From the NCBI RefSeq assembly GCF_019797845.1, contig NZ_CP081864.1:1240001-1304000 (forward strand): DNA of 64,000 nt. Direction: 5' to 3'. A program made the translations under genes and the position numbers. The DNA is from Symbiopectobacterium purcellii (GTDB lineage: Bacteria; Pseudomonadota; Gammaproteobacteria; Enterobacterales; Enterobacteriaceae). The notes beneath the pieces are model-generated. The model made no database searches and was not told the origin of the DNA. It saw only the letters and a program-made list of their open reading frames with translations. Shown one piece after another: positions 10,723-21,516 of the stretch. Every line of letters starts with the position of its first letter. Positions within the stretch are counted from its first letter, which is position 1.

Positions 10723-13383
10723 TTACTCGTCTTGTTGGCCATTAGGCTGCAATAATACACTGACAAGTTCGTCGATCTCATCAATATCGTGTTTGATTTC
10801 TTCGCTCGCCTGTTCGGTAATATGCCGCTCAAGTTGTTCACACAATTGTTTGCCAGGGTGCAGATTTAGCATGGCAAACACACCCTTAAGTCGATGCGCC
10901 GTTTGTGCCAGCGTTAAAAAGTCGCCTGTTTCTGCATCAGTATACAGTTTGACAATGTCATCGGGTACCGTTTCAACGAACAGCGAAAAATAGTCGCTGG
11001 CTTTTAGTTGTCGGGCGTATTCTTGAATATCCGTTGGCGCAGCATCGTGCGTAGCGACCTCAAATTGTTGCTCAATCAACGCCAACAATGCATCTTGCAG
11101 TAGCTGACTGATATTATAATTGGTACGTAATCGACGCGGTGCCAATAAGGTCACCTCGGTATCCTCACCGTTCACCAGCAGCGTGTTATCTGCCATTTTT
11201 GCTTCATCATCGACAATACGCAGATCGAACTCCTGAGGCATTTGACGCTCATCGGCGTTGACGCATTCGGCCCCCCAACTGGAGAGCAGATGCTGTACGA
11301 TCTGCCGTACCTCATTGGCGGTGATGTCTAACAGCACCGTCATGTCTTCCAGCAGTTTTTCGTCTTCATCTCCGCTGTTAGCGCTGGCGGGCAGCGTGAC
11401 CGTTAAGTGGTAGTGCGTGCCGAGATCTTGTTTGCAGGAGATACTCAAATCGCCGCCAAGTTTGCGTGCAAGTTGATGGCACAGAAACAGCGCAAAACCC
11501 GAATTCTGTTGGGCGCGATCCGCCGCTGGCGCTGTTATCCAGGGGTGGCGCAGATTATCCAGTTCTGCTGCTGACATGCGAGTGCCGGTATCGCTGAGCC
11601 GGATAGCGATTTTGTCCGCCTGCTGGGCATCCGCTTCCAGCGTGAAGGTTATCTTGCCGTAATCTGTATTGGTGATAGCGTAATCGAGCAACAACAGCAG
11701 CGCTTTTTGCAGCATGGCCATGTCGCCCACATACAAACGTTGCGGCTCTAAGCGGTAGTGATGAAACAGATGCAATCCTTTTTGCGAAAGACGCGGCAGG
11801 CTGGTGAGCAGCAAGCTATCCATCATCGCAAGGGGAGAAAACGGCACCACGTCCGGTTGCCATGTATCGCTGTCGAGCCGGTCGTGGAGCGCAATATTGT
11901 CCAGCAGCGCGATGGTTTGCGCTGTTTCATCCGAGGCTTTACGTAACAGTTTGGCGCGCACATCGTCGTCCACCGTTTGTGCCACGGACCGTAAATGTTG
12001 CTGCAAGGCCTGCATTGGCGTATGCAGCTCCTGACGAAGATGGGTTAACAGCCGTTGGCGTGCCAGCACGTTTTTATCATATTCGCGTTGTGCCAATTGC
12101 ATCTTTTTATGCACCAGGATTTCTTTATCCTGCTCGCGAATCAGAAACAGATTGTGCTCTGGCATTTGCGGGTGACTGAACTGCAAAATCTCGTACATCT
12201 CGTTATTGATGGTTGCCTGCACCACGCCCTGATGCTCGCGTGCCATCGCGGCGATTTTCTCCAAACTTAAATGGGGCAACAGATGCTCGGCAATGGCATT
12301 TTGTACCACCACGCGGTTGGCAGAAAAATCATAGACCAGAATACCAATCGGGATGCGTTTAACGATCTCCTGATAAAGCGCCTGCTGTTTGCGCAAGCGC
12401 GGTGAGGGATCGTCGCGCGCATCGCGGTTAGGCTGGCGCCACAGGTAGAACCCAGTGAGGGCCAGCGCCAACAGCGCCAGATTCAACAGCAGCAACCAGA
12501 TATTATTACGCGCCATATCGGCTGCGAATTGCCGCAGAGGTAACTGATAAACGATGTTGACCGGCGCGTTAACCAGCGGTGCGGCTACCTCTAGCAGCGA
12601 ACCGTTTAACTGAACACGGGTGGTATCTTCGTTGTTGGTGAATGCTTCACTGCTGGTGCCCACGGTGTCTGCGCGCAGGATGAAGTTGTCGCGCGACAGC
12701 GTATGTGGGATCAGATCGTTGATGGGCAAATCAAAGGCAATGATGGTTGCCAGATGGCCCGGCTGGTTGAACGTGGTGCGCAGCGTAAAATAGTAGTCAT
12801 TGTAAAAGCGCAGCTTGCGGATGGGGGAGAAGCTTTCGCGTTCATCGAGCGCGTTTGACTGTTGCAGCATCTCTGTGCGCCGGGCTTCGGCAATCGCCGT
12901 GATATAGCTGCCGCGAAACTGTGCGGAAATGTCTTTCAGTATCTGCGTGGAAATCATGCTCAGGCTGTTATCTACACCGTTAAGGTAGTACATGGAGTAG
13001 ATATCGCTCTCAGCACCCCACAGGATATCAAGATAACGTGAAATCTTGCGCACCGCGCTCAGCGTTGATTTATCGTGCTGACCAAAGATGAGCGCATCGG
13101 TTTTCTGACCGTTTTTTTCCACATAGAACACATCCGGCAGCAAACTGATGGCATTGACGTTATCTTCTCCGCCAGCGGCGGCGTCGTTGTTCAGATTGCT
13201 ATAGATTTGGTAGGTAAAAAAGCGATAGGTATCGATGCGCTTTTGCATCCCGAGCGCGAGGGTGTTGAGCGTAGCCTTTTTCTCTGCCAACCAGTTGTTC
13301 ACGATATTGTAGCTCAGCGTGCCGGTTGTCAGCAGTAGCAGCAGCGCAAACAGGGTAAGGTAGCGAAGCAGACTCGCAGGCAT
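10723..13383 (-). CDS. rcsD: Phosphotransferase RcsD
   Basis: Inner-membrane histidine phosphotransfer protein that relays phosphate between RcsC and RcsB. 886 residues, close to the E. coli length. TM1 is near residues 8-28, a periplasmic region follows, and TM2 is near 290-315. Next come a degenerate kinase-like domain lacking the catalytic histidine and an HPt domain with phospho-acceptor His830 in AHRLKGVF. The ATG at 13383 opens the frame. The upstream gap carries the micF candidate on the same strand, the arrangement known from E. coli. Confidence 0.96.
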   Translation of the reverse strand: MPASLLRYLTLFALLLLLTTGTLSYNIVNNWLAEKKATLNTLALGMQKRIDTYRFFTYQIYSNLNNDAAAGGEDNVNAISLLPDVFYVEKNGQKTDALIFGQHDKSTLSAVRKISRYLDILWGAESDIYSMYYLNGVDNSLSMISTQILKDISAQFRGSYITAIAEARRTEMLQQSNALDERESFSPIRKLRFYNDYYFTLRTTFNQPGHLATIIAFDLPINDLIPHTLSRDNFILRADTVGTSSEAFTNNEDTTRVQLNGSLLEVAAPLVNAPVNIVYQLPLRQFAADMARNNIWLLLLNLALLALALTGFYLWRQPNRDARDDPSPRLRKQQALYQEIVKRIPIGILVYDFSANRVVVQNAIAEHLLPHLSLEKIAAMAREHQGVVQATINNEMYEILQFSHPQMPEHNLFLIREQDKEILVHKKMQLAQREYDKNVLARQRLLTHLRQELHTPMQALQQHLRSVAQTVDDDVRAKLLRKASDETAQTIALLDNIALHDRLDSDTWQPDVVPFSPLAMMDSLLLTSLPRLSQKGLHLFHHYRLEPQRLYVGDMAMLQKALLLLLDYAITNTDYGKITFTLEADAQQADKIAIRLSDTGTRMSAAELDNLRHPWITAPAADRAQQNSGFALFLCHQLARKLGGDLSISCKQDLGTHYHLTVTLPASANSGDEDEKLLEDMTVLLDITANEVRQIVQHLLSSWGAECVNADERQMPQEFDLRIVDDEAKMADNTLLVNGEDTEVTLLAPRRLRTNYNISQLLQDALLALIEQQFEVATHDAAPTDIQEYARQLKASDYFSLFVETVPDDIVKLYTDAETGDFLTLAQTAHRLKGVFAMLNLHPGKQLCEQLERHITEQASEEIKHDIDEIDELVSVLLQPNGQQDE

Positions 13384-13713
13384 GATAACAGTTCCTACTT
13401 GGCAGAGCGTAAGATGAGAGAATGAAATGCACTGACCTCAGCCAGCAACAAATAAGGACAACCTGGGCCTTGTGCGGTCTCTTTTGTCTCCGCGTTCTCG
13501 ATTTGGCCTTGCGCTTCTCGCGTTACTTTGCCCATGTTCCACGCACCACCTTCTCTTTGTCCGGCTCCCTTTTTATCATAACTTCCTCACTGAATCGAAA
13601 CTTCCTTAACCCCGTAGTGTAACTTCTAATATTAATCGGAACAGTTAACCCTTTTTGCTGTGATATTCGCCAATGGTGAGAGGGGATCCTCAGGAGGTCG
13701 TAAGCATAGGGGC

Positions 13714-13773
13714 AAAAAAAAGCCGGTAAAAACCGGCTAAAGGATCGGAAATTGGGAAATAAATGATGATAGC
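13714..13773 (-). ncRNA. micF: MicF antisense small RNA (short form)
   Basis: Read on the minus strand, the RNA would begin GCTATCATCATTTATTTCCC. Its first 12 bases equal the 5' end of E. coli MicF as I recall it, which is the part that pairs with ompF mRNA. It ends in an intrinsic terminator: AGCCGG, a T-rich loop, CCGGCT, then eight T (13714-13738). A TAAAAT -10 element (13780-13785) is placed correctly for a start at 13773; no good -35 is seen, as expected for an activated promoter. It sits upstream of rcsD on the same strand as in E. coli. At about 60 nt it is shorter than the 93-nt E. coli RNA. The remaining 13384-13976 gap holds no gene I can support. Confidence 0.82.
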
Positions 13774-13976
13774 AACGCTATTTTACCGCGTTGTGTTCGG
13801 CGCTTTTGTCGATTGATGCGATTAATTATTGCGCGATAGCATCCGTAATGCACAGCACCCATTTGCTGTTGTGATTGTTTACAATGATTTGACCGTGGAT
13901 AGCACGTAAGCCTGTCTCACATCATCCGCTTTTTGCCGTATAATCCCGTGCTTTACGTTTGAGCTTTGGGGTAAGG

Positions 13977-15317
13977 GTGAAACAACTTTCTCACTTGTTG
14001 CGTCGTATGCAGCAGGTATTGCGTGAACCGCAGCCAGCATTGCCGGGAAGCCGACAACTCGTCGTCTCTTTGTCCATGGATGTCGCGGCGGCAGAAGAGA
14101 GTGAGCCATCATTGTTGCCCTGGTTGGCCACCCAGCCCGTTTATCCCCAGTTTTACTGGCAGCACCGGCAGGAGCCGGAAGAGGCTGCTGTGTGCGGTAT
14201 CGTGCGCGGTTTTCGCCATGTCAGTGATGCCGAAAGTTTTTTTCAGCATTATCGCAGTGCGCCAGATGTGCGTGTCTGGGGCCTCAACGGTTTTGAGCGT
14301 ACCACTGCGGATGGGGGAGAATCGGCTGACTACCTCTTTTTACCGCGCGTTGAAGTCATTCGTCAGGGTAACCAGCTAAGTCTCAAGGTGAATGTGTTCA
14401 GTGAGACCTCATTGCAGGCGGATGCCGATGAAGCCGCTGCATTTATCAAATTCCTGCTGCCTGCGCATCCTATTGCGCCGCTGACCAGCCGCATTGTCGC
14501 GCAAGAGCACCACCCTTCGCGGGAAGGGTGGGTTAGCATGCTCGAACAGGCATTGGCGAGTATCGCTGCTGATGAGATGGAAAAAGTGGTGTTGGCGCGC
14601 TGTACCACGCTGACGTTGTCGCAGCCGCTGCGCGAGGCAAGTATGATGGCTGCCAGCCGCGCCGCCAATCATCGTTGCTTCCACTTTATGCTGGCCCACA
14701 ATGCAGAACAGGCTTTTATGGGCTCCAGTCCTGAGCGCCTTTATTTACGTCAGGGGACCACCCTGAACACGGAAGCACTGGCCGGAACGGTTGCCAGCGA
14801 TGACAATGACCGCACCGCCGAGACGCTGGCGCAGTGGTTAATGAACGACAGAAAAAACCAGTGCGAAAACCAATTCGTGGTGGAGGATATCAGCCAGCGG
14901 TTGCAGCAATCCGCCGCTACGTTGGATGTTATGCCCCCGGAAGTGATAAGGTTGCGTAAAGTGCAACATTTGCGCCGCGCGATCCGCGCCACGCTGCATC
15001 AGGCTTCTGATACCGCCTGCCTGAATGATTTGCAGCCGACAGCGGCGGTGGCTGGTTTGCCCCGTCAGGCAGCGCGTGCGTTTATTCGTCAGGTCGAGCC
15101 GTTTACGCGCGGCTGGTACGCGGGTTCTGCCGGTTATCTTTCTCTGGCGCAGGCCGAATTTTGCGTTGCCTTGCGATCAGCAGAGATCAATGGCGATAAA
15201 ATCAACCTCTATGCCGGTGCAGGCATTTTGCCGGGATCTGATCCAGAGCAAGAATGGGTTGAGCTGGATAACAAAGCAGCAGGGTTAAAGACGCTATTCG
15301 ACGGCGAAGTGTCATAG
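13977..15317 (+). CDS. menF: Isochorismate synthase MenF
   Basis: Converts chorismate to isochorismate, the first step of menaquinone synthesis. It belongs to the chorismate-binding (anthranilate synthase I-like) family. From GTG at 13977 it is 446 residues; a GGGG ribosome site lies about 5 bp upstream. A longer frame from TTG at 13959 has no ribosome site. C-terminal motifs are clear: KVVLARCT, GSSPERLY, TEALAGTVA, QPTAAVAGLP and GAGILPGSDPEQEW. It heads menF-menD-menH-menB-menC-menE; the 107-bp gap before menD may hold a second promoter. Confidence 0.95.
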   Translation: MKQLSHLLRRMQQVLREPQPALPGSRQLVVSLSMDVAAAEESEPSLLPWLATQPVYPQFYWQHRQEPEEAAVCGIVRGFRHVSDAESFFQHYRSAPDVRVWGLNGFERTTADGGESADYLFLPRVEVIRQGNQLSLKVNVFSETSLQADADEAAAFIKFLLPAHPIAPLTSRIVAQEHHPSREGWVSMLEQALASIAADEMEKVVLARCTTLTLSQPLREASMMAASRAANHRCFHFMLAHNAEQAFMGSSPERLYLRQGTTLNTEALAGTVASDDNDRTAETLAQWLMNDRKNQCENQFVVEDISQRLQQSAATLDVMPPEVIRLRKVQHLRRAIRATLHQASDTACLNDLQPTAAVAGLPRQAARAFIRQVEPFTRGWYAGSAGYLSLAQAEFCVALRSAEINGDKINLYAGAGILPGSDPEQEWVELDNKAAGLKTLFDGEVS

Positions 15318-15424
15318 TTTTGTTTTATCTTTGTTGTGCAGAGTGCGGGTTTATATCAAAGTCAGTCTCATGAAAAAAAATATAATAAGCGGCATATCCT
15401 GAAATCAGAGCAGTCGAGTCCACC

Positions 15425-17155
15425 ATGTCAACAAGTGTATTTAATCGTCGCTGGGCCACATTATTGCTTGAGGCGTTGACTCGTCATGGCGTTCGCCATA
15501 TTTGCATCGCGCCGGGCTCGCGCTCAACACCGTTAACGCTGGCGGCGGCTGCGCATGCCTCGGTAATCTGCCATACCCATTTCGACGAACGTGGGCTGGG
15601 CCATCTTGCGCTTGGCTTAGCCAAGGCATCGCGTGAACCCGTGGCGATCATCGTGACGTCGGGTACGGCTACTGCCAATCTTTATCCAGCGATCATCGAA
15701 GCTGGGTTGACCGGCGAGCGACTGGTGGTGCTGACGGCCGATCGTCCGCCCGAATTGATTGACTGTGGGGCCAATCAGGCCATTCGCCAGCAGGGTATGT
15801 ATGCTTCTCACCCTACTCAGGTGCTCAATCTGCCGCGCCCAACGCCGGATTTGCCCGCGCGCTGGCTGGTGTCGGCGATCGATGGGGCGGTGGGAGCGTT
15901 AACCCACGGTGCGTTGCATATTAACTGCCCTTTTGCTGAACCGCTGTATGGCCCCGATGACGATGATTTGTATCAGGACTGGCTGGCTACGCTGGGTGGA
16001 TGGTGGCAAACGCGTGCGCCCTGGCTGCGGGTAGCGCACCCCACAGCGGTCGCCGTGGAGCCCGATTGGCCGCTGTGGCGTAAAAAACGCGGTGTGGTTT
16101 TGGTGGGCCGGGTAACCGCGCAAGAAGGGGCTCAGTTGACGGCCTGGGCTGAAACGTTAGGCTGGCCGTTGATTGGCGATGCGCTCTCGCAAACCGGTCA
16201 ACCGTTGCCTTATGCGGATTTGTGGCTGGCGCATCCGACGGCAGCGCAGCAATTGCAGACGGCCGAAGTGGTACTGCAATTTGGTGGCAGTCTGACCGGA
16301 AAACGCGTGTTGCACTGGCAGGAGTCCTGCTGCCCACAAGAATTCTGGCTGATTGACCCGATGCCGGGGCGGCTCGATCCGGCCCATCATCGTGGGCGTC
16401 GTCTGGTGGCCCCGGTCAGTGACTGGCTTAACGCCCACCCGGCGCAGGCGCAGGCACCGTGGGCGCGCGGATTGTCGGCATGCGTCGAGGCGGTTCGTCA
16501 TTATGTGGCCGCGCGGTTGGCGGGACCTTTTGGTGAAGCACCCTTGGCACACCGTGTGGCGGCACTGCTACCGCCCAACGGGCAACTGTTTGCGGGCAAT
16601 AGTCTGGTGATTCGTCTGATCGATGCCCTGGCGCAGTTACCGGGTGCCTATAACGTGTATGGCAATCGGGGTGCCAGCGGCATTGATGGCCTGATCGCCA
16701 CGATGGCGGGAGTCCAGCGTGCAAACGGGTTACCGACATTGGGGATTGTGGGCGATCTCTCTGCGCTATACGACATGAATTCGCTGGCGTTGTTGCGCCA
16801 GGCACCGGCTCCGTTGGTGCTGATGGTGGTGAACAACAACGGTGGACAGATTTTCTCTTTGCTGCCGACACCCGCTCGGGCGCGAGAAACCTTTTACTGT
16901 ATGCCGCAAGACGTGGAGTTCAGCCACGTCGCCGCCATGTTCGGACTGAACTACGTACGTGCGGAAAGCTGGCAACAGGTGAGCGAAGCCACGGCGGCCT
17001 GCTGGGCGCAAGGTGGCGTAACCTTGCTGGAGGCCGTCGTTGAAGCCAAAGCGTGGGCTGACACGCTCAATCAACTCGCAACCCAGGTTGCCAACGGTGA
17101 GATTGAGACACAGCTGGAAAGCGACATTGCGCGTTTAGAACCGCTCCCGCTATGA
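15425..17155 (+). CDS. menD: SEPHCHC synthase MenD (thiamine-diphosphate enzyme)
   Basis: 2-succinyl-5-enolpyruvyl-6-hydroxy-3-cyclohexene-1-carboxylate synthase: adds 2-oxoglutarate-derived succinic semialdehyde to isochorismate using ThDP and Mg2+. 576 residues. The N-terminal [16 protein letters not shown] and [16 protein letters not shown] segments are typical. The ThDP/Mg region reads [12 protein letters not shown] followed by [14 protein letters not shown]. The C-terminus ([10 protein letters not shown] to the end) is about 20 residues longer than E. coli MenD. It overlaps menH by 4 bp (ATGA), implying translational coupling. Confidence 0.97.
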   Translation: MSTSVFNRRWATLLLEALTRHGVRHICIAPGSRSTPLTLAAAAHASVICHTHFDERGLGHLALGLAKASREPVAIIVTSGTATANLYPAIIEAGLTGERLVVLTADRPPELIDCGANQAIRQQGMYASHPTQVLNLPRPTPDLPARWLVSAIDGAVGALTHGALHINCPFAEPLYGPDDDDLYQDWLATLGGWWQTRAPWLRVAHPTAVAVEPDWPLWRKKRGVVLVGRVTAQEGAQLTAWAETLGWPLIGDALSQTGQPLPYADLWLAHPTAAQQLQTAEVVLQFGGSLTGKRVLHWQESCCPQEFWLIDPMPGRLDPAHHRGRRLVAPVSDWLNAHPAQAQAPWARGLSACVEAVRHYVAARLAGPFGEAPLAHRVAALLPPNGQLFAGNSLVIRLIDALAQLPGAYNVYGNRGASGIDGLIATMAGVQRANGLPTLGIVGDLSALYDMNSLALLRQAPAPLVLMVVNNNGGQIFSLLPTPARARETFYCMPQDVEFSHVAAMFGLNYVRAESWQQVSEATAACWAQGGVTLLEAVVEAKAWADTLNQLATQVANGEIETQLESDIARLEPLPL

Positions 17156-17973
17156 GTGCTGGTCCCGCCATGAGCTTGCACTGCCAGCGTATTACGCCTC
17201 CCGACGTTACGCCAGAGACACCCTTGCTGGTGCTGTTGCACGGGTTACTTGGTCGCGGTGATGACTGGCAGGCGCTGTGCCCTCTGCTGCCAGAGTGGCC
17301 CATTCTGCAAGTGGATTTACCCGGTCATGGTGCATCGACGCGTGTGCGTGTCCGTGATTTCAGCGAGATGCGCCAGCAGTTGGCGCTGACATTGCGTGCG
17401 CAGGGCATCACGCGTTACTGGCTGATTGGCTATTCGCTGGGGGGGCGTATCGCAATGGATTTCGCGGCCTCTCGCGCAGGGGAACCGGCGGAAGGATTAT
17501 GCGGCCTGCTGGTGGAAGGCGGCAACCCTGGGCTGCCGGAAGAGGCAGAGCGTCAGGCACGCAGGGAGCATGATGCGCGTTGGTCGTGGCGTTTTCGCCA
17601 CGACCCCTTATCTGCAGTGCTGGCTGACTGGTATCGTCAGGGCGTGTTTGCCGATCTGGATGATGAAGCACGCCAGACGTTAGTATCCTTGCGCAGTCGC
17701 AACGATGCCGTTGCCGTGGCCGATATGCTGGAAGCCACCTCGCTCGGCCGGCAACCGTGGTTAGTGGATGCGGTGTGCCGTAGCGGCTTACCCTTTGGTT
17801 ATCTGTGCGGCATTCAAGATCAAAAATTTCAGGCTATCGCCCAGACTTACCGTTTGCCGTTGCTGTCGGTTGCACGGGCGGGCCACAATGCGCACCGCGC
17901 CAACCCGGCAGGCTATGCGCAACAAATACGTAGGTTTATCACTTTGCCCGACGCCCTACAGGCGCAGGGCTGA
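17152..17973 (+). CDS. menH: SHCHC synthase MenH
   Basis: 2-succinyl-6-hydroxy-2,4-cyclohexadiene-1-carboxylate synthase, which eliminates pyruvate from the MenD product. Alpha/beta-hydrolase fold, 273 residues from the overlapping ATG; a second ATG at 17170 would give 267. The nucleophile elbow is GYSLGG, the oxyanion region [12 protein letters not shown], and the catalytic His is in ARAGHNAHR near the C-terminus. [15 protein letters not shown] matches the MenH signature region. Confidence 0.95.
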   Translation: MSAGPAMSLHCQRITPPDVTPETPLLVLLHGLLGRGDDWQALCPLLPEWPILQVDLPGHGASTRVRVRDFSEMRQQLALTLRAQGITRYWLIGYSLGGRIAMDFAASRAGEPAEGLCGLLVEGGNPGLPEEAERQARREHDARWSWRFRHDPLSAVLADWYRQGVFADLDDEARQTLVSLRSRNDAVAVADMLEATSLGRQPWLVDAVCRSGLPFGYLCGIQDQKFQAIAQTYRLPLLSVARAGHNAHRANPAGYAQQIRRFITLPDALQAQG

Positions 17974-18024
17974 TTCTCTCTCTGCCACGGTAGCGCCCTG
18001 GCACCCTATGAAGGAAGGAACACC

Positions 18025-18882
18025 ATGCTTTATCCGAGTGAAGAACTGCTGTATGCCCCGGTTGAATGGCACGATTGCAGCGGTGATTTTGTCGATATTC
18101 TCTACCATAAATCGACGGACGGCATTGCCAAAATCACCATTAACCGTCCGCAGGTGCGCAACGCATTCCGTCCGCTGACGGTAAAAGAGATGCTCCAGGC
18201 GCTGGAAAATGCCCGCTACGATGACGGTATCGGCGTGATTATTCTTACCGGTGCCGGTGACAAAGCATTCTGTTCCGGTGGCGATCAGAAAGTGCGCGGC
18301 GATTACGGCGGCTATCAGGATGACAGCGGTGTTCATCACCTCAATGTGCTGGATTTCGAGCGCCAGATTCGTACCTGCCCGAAACCGGTTGTGGCGATGG
18401 TTGCAGGGTACTCCATCGGTGGTGGCCATGTGCTGCACATGATGTGCGATCTGACCATCGCGGCTGAAAATGCGATTTTCGGGCAAACCGGTCCGCGCGT
18501 CGGTTCCTTTGACGGCGGGTGGGGCGCTTCTTACATGGCGCGTATCGTGGGTCAGAAGAAAGCGCGAGAAATCTGGTTCCTGTGCCGCCAATACGATGCT
18601 GCTCAGGCGCTGGATATGGGATTGGTCAACACCGTTGTGCCGTTGGCGTCCCTGGAAAAAGAAACGGTGCGCTGGTGTCGCGAAATGCTGCAAAACAGTC
18701 CGATGGCGTTACGCTGCTTGAAAGCGGCACTCAATGCTGATTGCGACGGTCAGGCAGGGCTGCAGGAACTGGCTGGCAACGCGACCATGTTGTTTTACAT
18801 GACGGAAGAAGGGCAGGAAGGCCGTAACGCCTTCAACGAGAAACGTCAGCCTGACTTCGGCAAATTCAAGCGTAATCCATAA
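18025..18882 (+). CDS. menB: 1,4-dihydroxy-2-naphthoyl-CoA synthase MenB
   Basis: Crotonase-family enzyme that closes the naphthoquinone ring of o-succinylbenzoyl-CoA. 285 residues, equal in length to E. coli MenB and nearly identical over long stretches. Visible features are [20 protein letters not shown], the oxyanion-hole segment [12 protein letters not shown], and [14 protein letters not shown] with the bicarbonate-site glycine and active-site aspartate region. An AAGGAAGGA ribosome site precedes the ATG. It overlaps menC by one base (TAATG). Confidence 0.98.
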   Translation: MLYPSEELLYAPVEWHDCSGDFVDILYHKSTDGIAKITINRPQVRNAFRPLTVKEMLQALENARYDDGIGVIILTGAGDKAFCSGGDQKVRGDYGGYQDDSGVHHLNVLDFERQIRTCPKPVVAMVAGYSIGGGHVLHMMCDLTIAAENAIFGQTGPRVGSFDGGWGASYMARIVGQKKAREIWFLCRQYDAAQALDMGLVNTVVPLASLEKETVRWCREMLQNSPMALRCLKAALNADCDGQAGLQELAGNATMLFYMTEEGQEGRNAFNEKRQPDFGKFKRNP

Positions 18883-19856
18883 TGCGTAGCGCGTCGGTTT
18901 ATCGCTATAGCGTTCCGATGGACGCAGGCGTGGTGTTGCGTAATCAGCGCCTAAAAACCAGAGAGGGGCTGATCCTGCACGTGCGCGATGGCGCGCACCA
19001 AGGCTGGGGCGACGTCGCCCCATTGCCGGAATTCAGTCAGGAAACGCTGCCACAAGCGCAGGCCGCCCTGTGTGCTGCGCTGACACAGTGGAAAACGGGA
19101 GACGTGTCGGATGACGCCGGATTGCCACCGTCGGTGGCGTTCGGGCTCAGCTGTGCGCTTGCCGAGTGCGATGCGCGCTTGCCACAGGCTGCTGATTACC
19201 GCAAAGCGCCGTTGTGCAGCGGCGATCCGGATGAGCTGTTTGCACTGCTGCAAGACATGCCGGGCGACAAAGTGGCGAAAATCAAGGTTGGGCTTTACGA
19301 AGCGGTGCGTGACGGCATGATCGTCAATGTGCTGCTGGAAGCGCTGCCGGATTTGACGCTGCGGCTGGATGCCAACCGCAGTTGGACGCGCGTCAAGGCT
19401 GATGGCTTTGCGCGCTATGTGGCACCGGAACTGCGTTCACGCATTGCGTTTCTTGAAGAGCCGTGCAAAACCCGTGAAGAATCCCGCGCTTTTGCGCGTG
19501 ACACCGGTATTGCTATCGCTTGGGATGAGAGCGTACGTGAGGCCGATTTTCGCGTGCAGGCGGAGCCCGGCGTAAGTGCGATTATCATCAAACCGACGCT
19601 GGTGGGCAGTCTGGCACGCTGCGAGCAATTGGTGCGTGAAGCGCATCAGGCCGGTTTGACGGCGGTAATCAGTTCCAGCATTGAGTCGAGTTTGGGGCTG
19701 ACGCAATTGGCACGTATCGCCCAGTGGTTGACGCCGAACGTGGTTCCCGGTCTGGATACGCTGGATCTGATGCAGGAACAGGTGGTGCGCGCCTGGCCGG
19801 ACAGTGTGCTGCCGCTGCAATCGTTGGAATCACTGGATAAGGTATGGCAGGCATAA
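18882..19856 (+). CDS. menC: o-Succinylbenzoate synthase MenC
   Basis: Dehydrates SHCHC to o-succinylbenzoate. It is a member of the enolase superfamily, 324 residues. The catalytic set is readable: KIK with Lys133/Lys135, metal ligands Asp163 (RLDANRSW), Glu192 (FLEEPCK) and Asp215 (AWDES), and the second base Lys237 (IIIKPTL). Its start shares a base with the menB stop, and its end overlaps menE by 13 bp. The genes therefore form one translationally coupled unit. Confidence 0.96.
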   Translation: MRSASVYRYSVPMDAGVVLRNQRLKTREGLILHVRDGAHQGWGDVAPLPEFSQETLPQAQAALCAALTQWKTGDVSDDAGLPPSVAFGLSCALAECDARLPQAADYRKAPLCSGDPDELFALLQDMPGDKVAKIKVGLYEAVRDGMIVNVLLEALPDLTLRLDANRSWTRVKADGFARYVAPELRSRIAFLEEPCKTREESRAFARDTGIAIAWDESVREADFRVQAEPGVSAIIIKPTLVGSLARCEQLVREAHQAGLTAVISSSIESSLGLTQLARIAQWLTPNVVPGLDTLDLMQEQVVRAWPDSVLPLQSLESLDKVWQA

Positions 19857-21244
19857 CGGACTGGCCCTGGCGATATTGGGCCGCGCGTAAACCGCAGGCG
19901 TTGGCGCTGACGGTGGAAGCGCAGCCATGGAGCTGGCAACGGCTGGCATCGCATTGCACTGCCCTTGCCGCCGATTTTTCCCGGCAAGGGGTCAACCCTG
20001 ACGATATCGTGGCGCTGCGTGGGAAAAACAGTGCCGCGATGCTATTCAGCTATCTGGCGTTGCTGCAATGCGGTGCGCGGGTGTTGCCGCTGAATCCGCA
20101 ATTGCCAGCGGCGCTGCTGTCTACGCTGCTACCCTCGCTTGGCGTGGCGCATTTTCTTTCTGTCGCACCGTCCGACGCTGATTTTCCGCTGTCATGCAAT
20201 CTGCTTCATTATCCCGATAAGGTTACCGATGAGACGCCGCCAGAACGGCAATCCCCTGCATGGCAGGCCTCACGCCTTGCCACACTGACGCTGACCTCCG
20301 GTTCCAGCGGGCTGCCGAAGGCCGTGGTGCATGCGTTCTCCGCCCATATTGCCAGTGCGCAAGGGGTGATTGAACTGATGGCCTTTACCGCGCAGGACAG
20401 TTGGCTGCTGTCGTTGCCCTTATTTCACGTATCCGGGCAGGGCATTGTCTGGCGCTGGTTGACGGCGGGGGCGCGACTGGTGCTGCGCAGTGCACAACCG
20501 CTCGAGCACGCGTTGCAGGATTGCTCGTATGCCTCACTGGTGCCGACGCAGTTGTGGCGGTTGTTGGCGCAAGGCACTTTGCCAGATTCGTTAAGCGCGG
20601 TATTGCTCGGCGGTGCGGCGATCCCGCTAGAACTGACTCAGCAGGCCGAGGCGCGCGGCATTCGTTGCTGGTGCGGCTATGGCATGACGGAAATGGCCTC
20701 TACGGTCTGTGCCAAGCGGGCCGATGGCCAAGCTGGCGTCGGTCTTCCTTTGCTGGCGCGAGAAATCGCCGTGCAGGATGGGGAGATTCTGCTGCGTGGT
20801 GACAGCATGGCCGCAGGGTACTGGCGTGATGGTGCATTGCTGCCGCTCACTGACAGCGACGGTTGGTTTCATACGCGCGACAGCGGCGTATTCCAATACC
20901 ATGAGTTGCACGTGCTGGGGCGTTTGGATAATCAGTTCTTCAGCGGTGGTGAAGGTATTCAGCCGGAAAATATTGAAGCGCTGCTGCTGGCACACCCTAA
21001 GGTTAGACAAGCGTGTGTGGTGCCGGTGTCGGATGCCGAATTCGGTCAGCGCCCGGTGGCCGTGATCGATGTCTCCCCTGAGGTGACGCTCACGGCGATC
21101 TGCGACTGGCTCACGCCGCAGTTGGCGGGCTTTCAACGCCCAGTCGCCTACTACGCTTTGCCCACCGAATTACAAGGCGGTGGCATCAAAATTGCGCGGG
21201 TGCAGGCCTGGGCGGAAAAAATCTACCGTAATGGCGCGAATTAA
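19844..21244 (+). CDS. menE: o-Succinylbenzoate-CoA ligase MenE
   Basis: Adenylate-forming (ANL superfamily) ligase that activates o-succinylbenzoate with ATP and CoA. 466 residues. The phosphate-binding loop [11 protein letters not shown] is at about 149-159. Further motifs are [28 protein letters not shown] and the hinge [21 protein letters not shown]. The catalytic lysine region is GGGIKIAR near the C-terminus. Last gene of the men operon; an ERIC element follows about 100 bp after its stop. Confidence 0.96.
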   Translation: MAGITDWPWRYWAARKPQALALTVEAQPWSWQRLASHCTALAADFSRQGVNPDDIVALRGKNSAAMLFSYLALLQCGARVLPLNPQLPAALLSTLLPSLGVAHFLSVAPSDADFPLSCNLLHYPDKVTDETPPERQSPAWQASRLATLTLTSGSSGLPKAVVHAFSAHIASAQGVIELMAFTAQDSWLLSLPLFHVSGQGIVWRWLTAGARLVLRSAQPLEHALQDCSYASLVPTQLWRLLAQGTLPDSLSAVLLGGAAIPLELTQQAEARGIRCWCGYGMTEMASTVCAKRADGQAGVGLPLLAREIAVQDGEILLRGDSMAAGYWRDGALLPLTDSDGWFHTRDSGVFQYHELHVLGRLDNQFFSGGEGIQPENIEALLLAHPKVRQACVVPVSDAEFGQRPVAVIDVSPEVTLTAICDWLTPQLAGFQRPVAYYALPTELQGGGIKIARVQAWAEKIYRNGAN

Positions 21245-21342
21245 GCGGCTTTTTTACACGTTCGTTGATGATATTAATGCAATTTGTTGCTGGTCACCGG
21301 GGCTGATTCAGGTAAAATCCCTCAGATGCGATGTTTTGCTTG

Positions 21343-21485
21343 TATACCGTCATACTTCACGTTGCAGGTGCGTTGGCTGCGCTCACTCGAATCACCTACC
21401 TGAGTAAGCGCATCGGGATGGATGAACCTCATCCCTGCGTGTCAGCGCTTGCTGCCTTCCTGAAACGCGAATTATTTAGGGTATA
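21343..21485. repeat. ERIC/IRU element with small hairpin insertion
   Basis: Bounded by TATACC and GGGTATA. It contains the ERIC core with a central GAATCACCTACCTGAGTAAG stretch, which corresponds to the binding regions of the classical ERIC primers. At 143 bp it exceeds the canonical 127 bp because of a short insert that can fold (GGGATG / CATCCC). It lies between menE and yfaZ. Confidence 0.8.
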
Positions 21486-21516
21486 GCGTTTAATGATCGA
21501 TTTAAGGATAAACACA

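Noticed and set aside
13422..13622. A 66-codon frame between rcsD and micF
   Set aside because: No ribosome site, and it lies in the promoter region of rcsD; no family recognised.
21343..21485. Considered a CRISPR or insertion-sequence remnant because of repeated copies through the window
   Set aside because: Copies are dispersed, not in an array; ends and core match ERIC, and no transposase is nearby.
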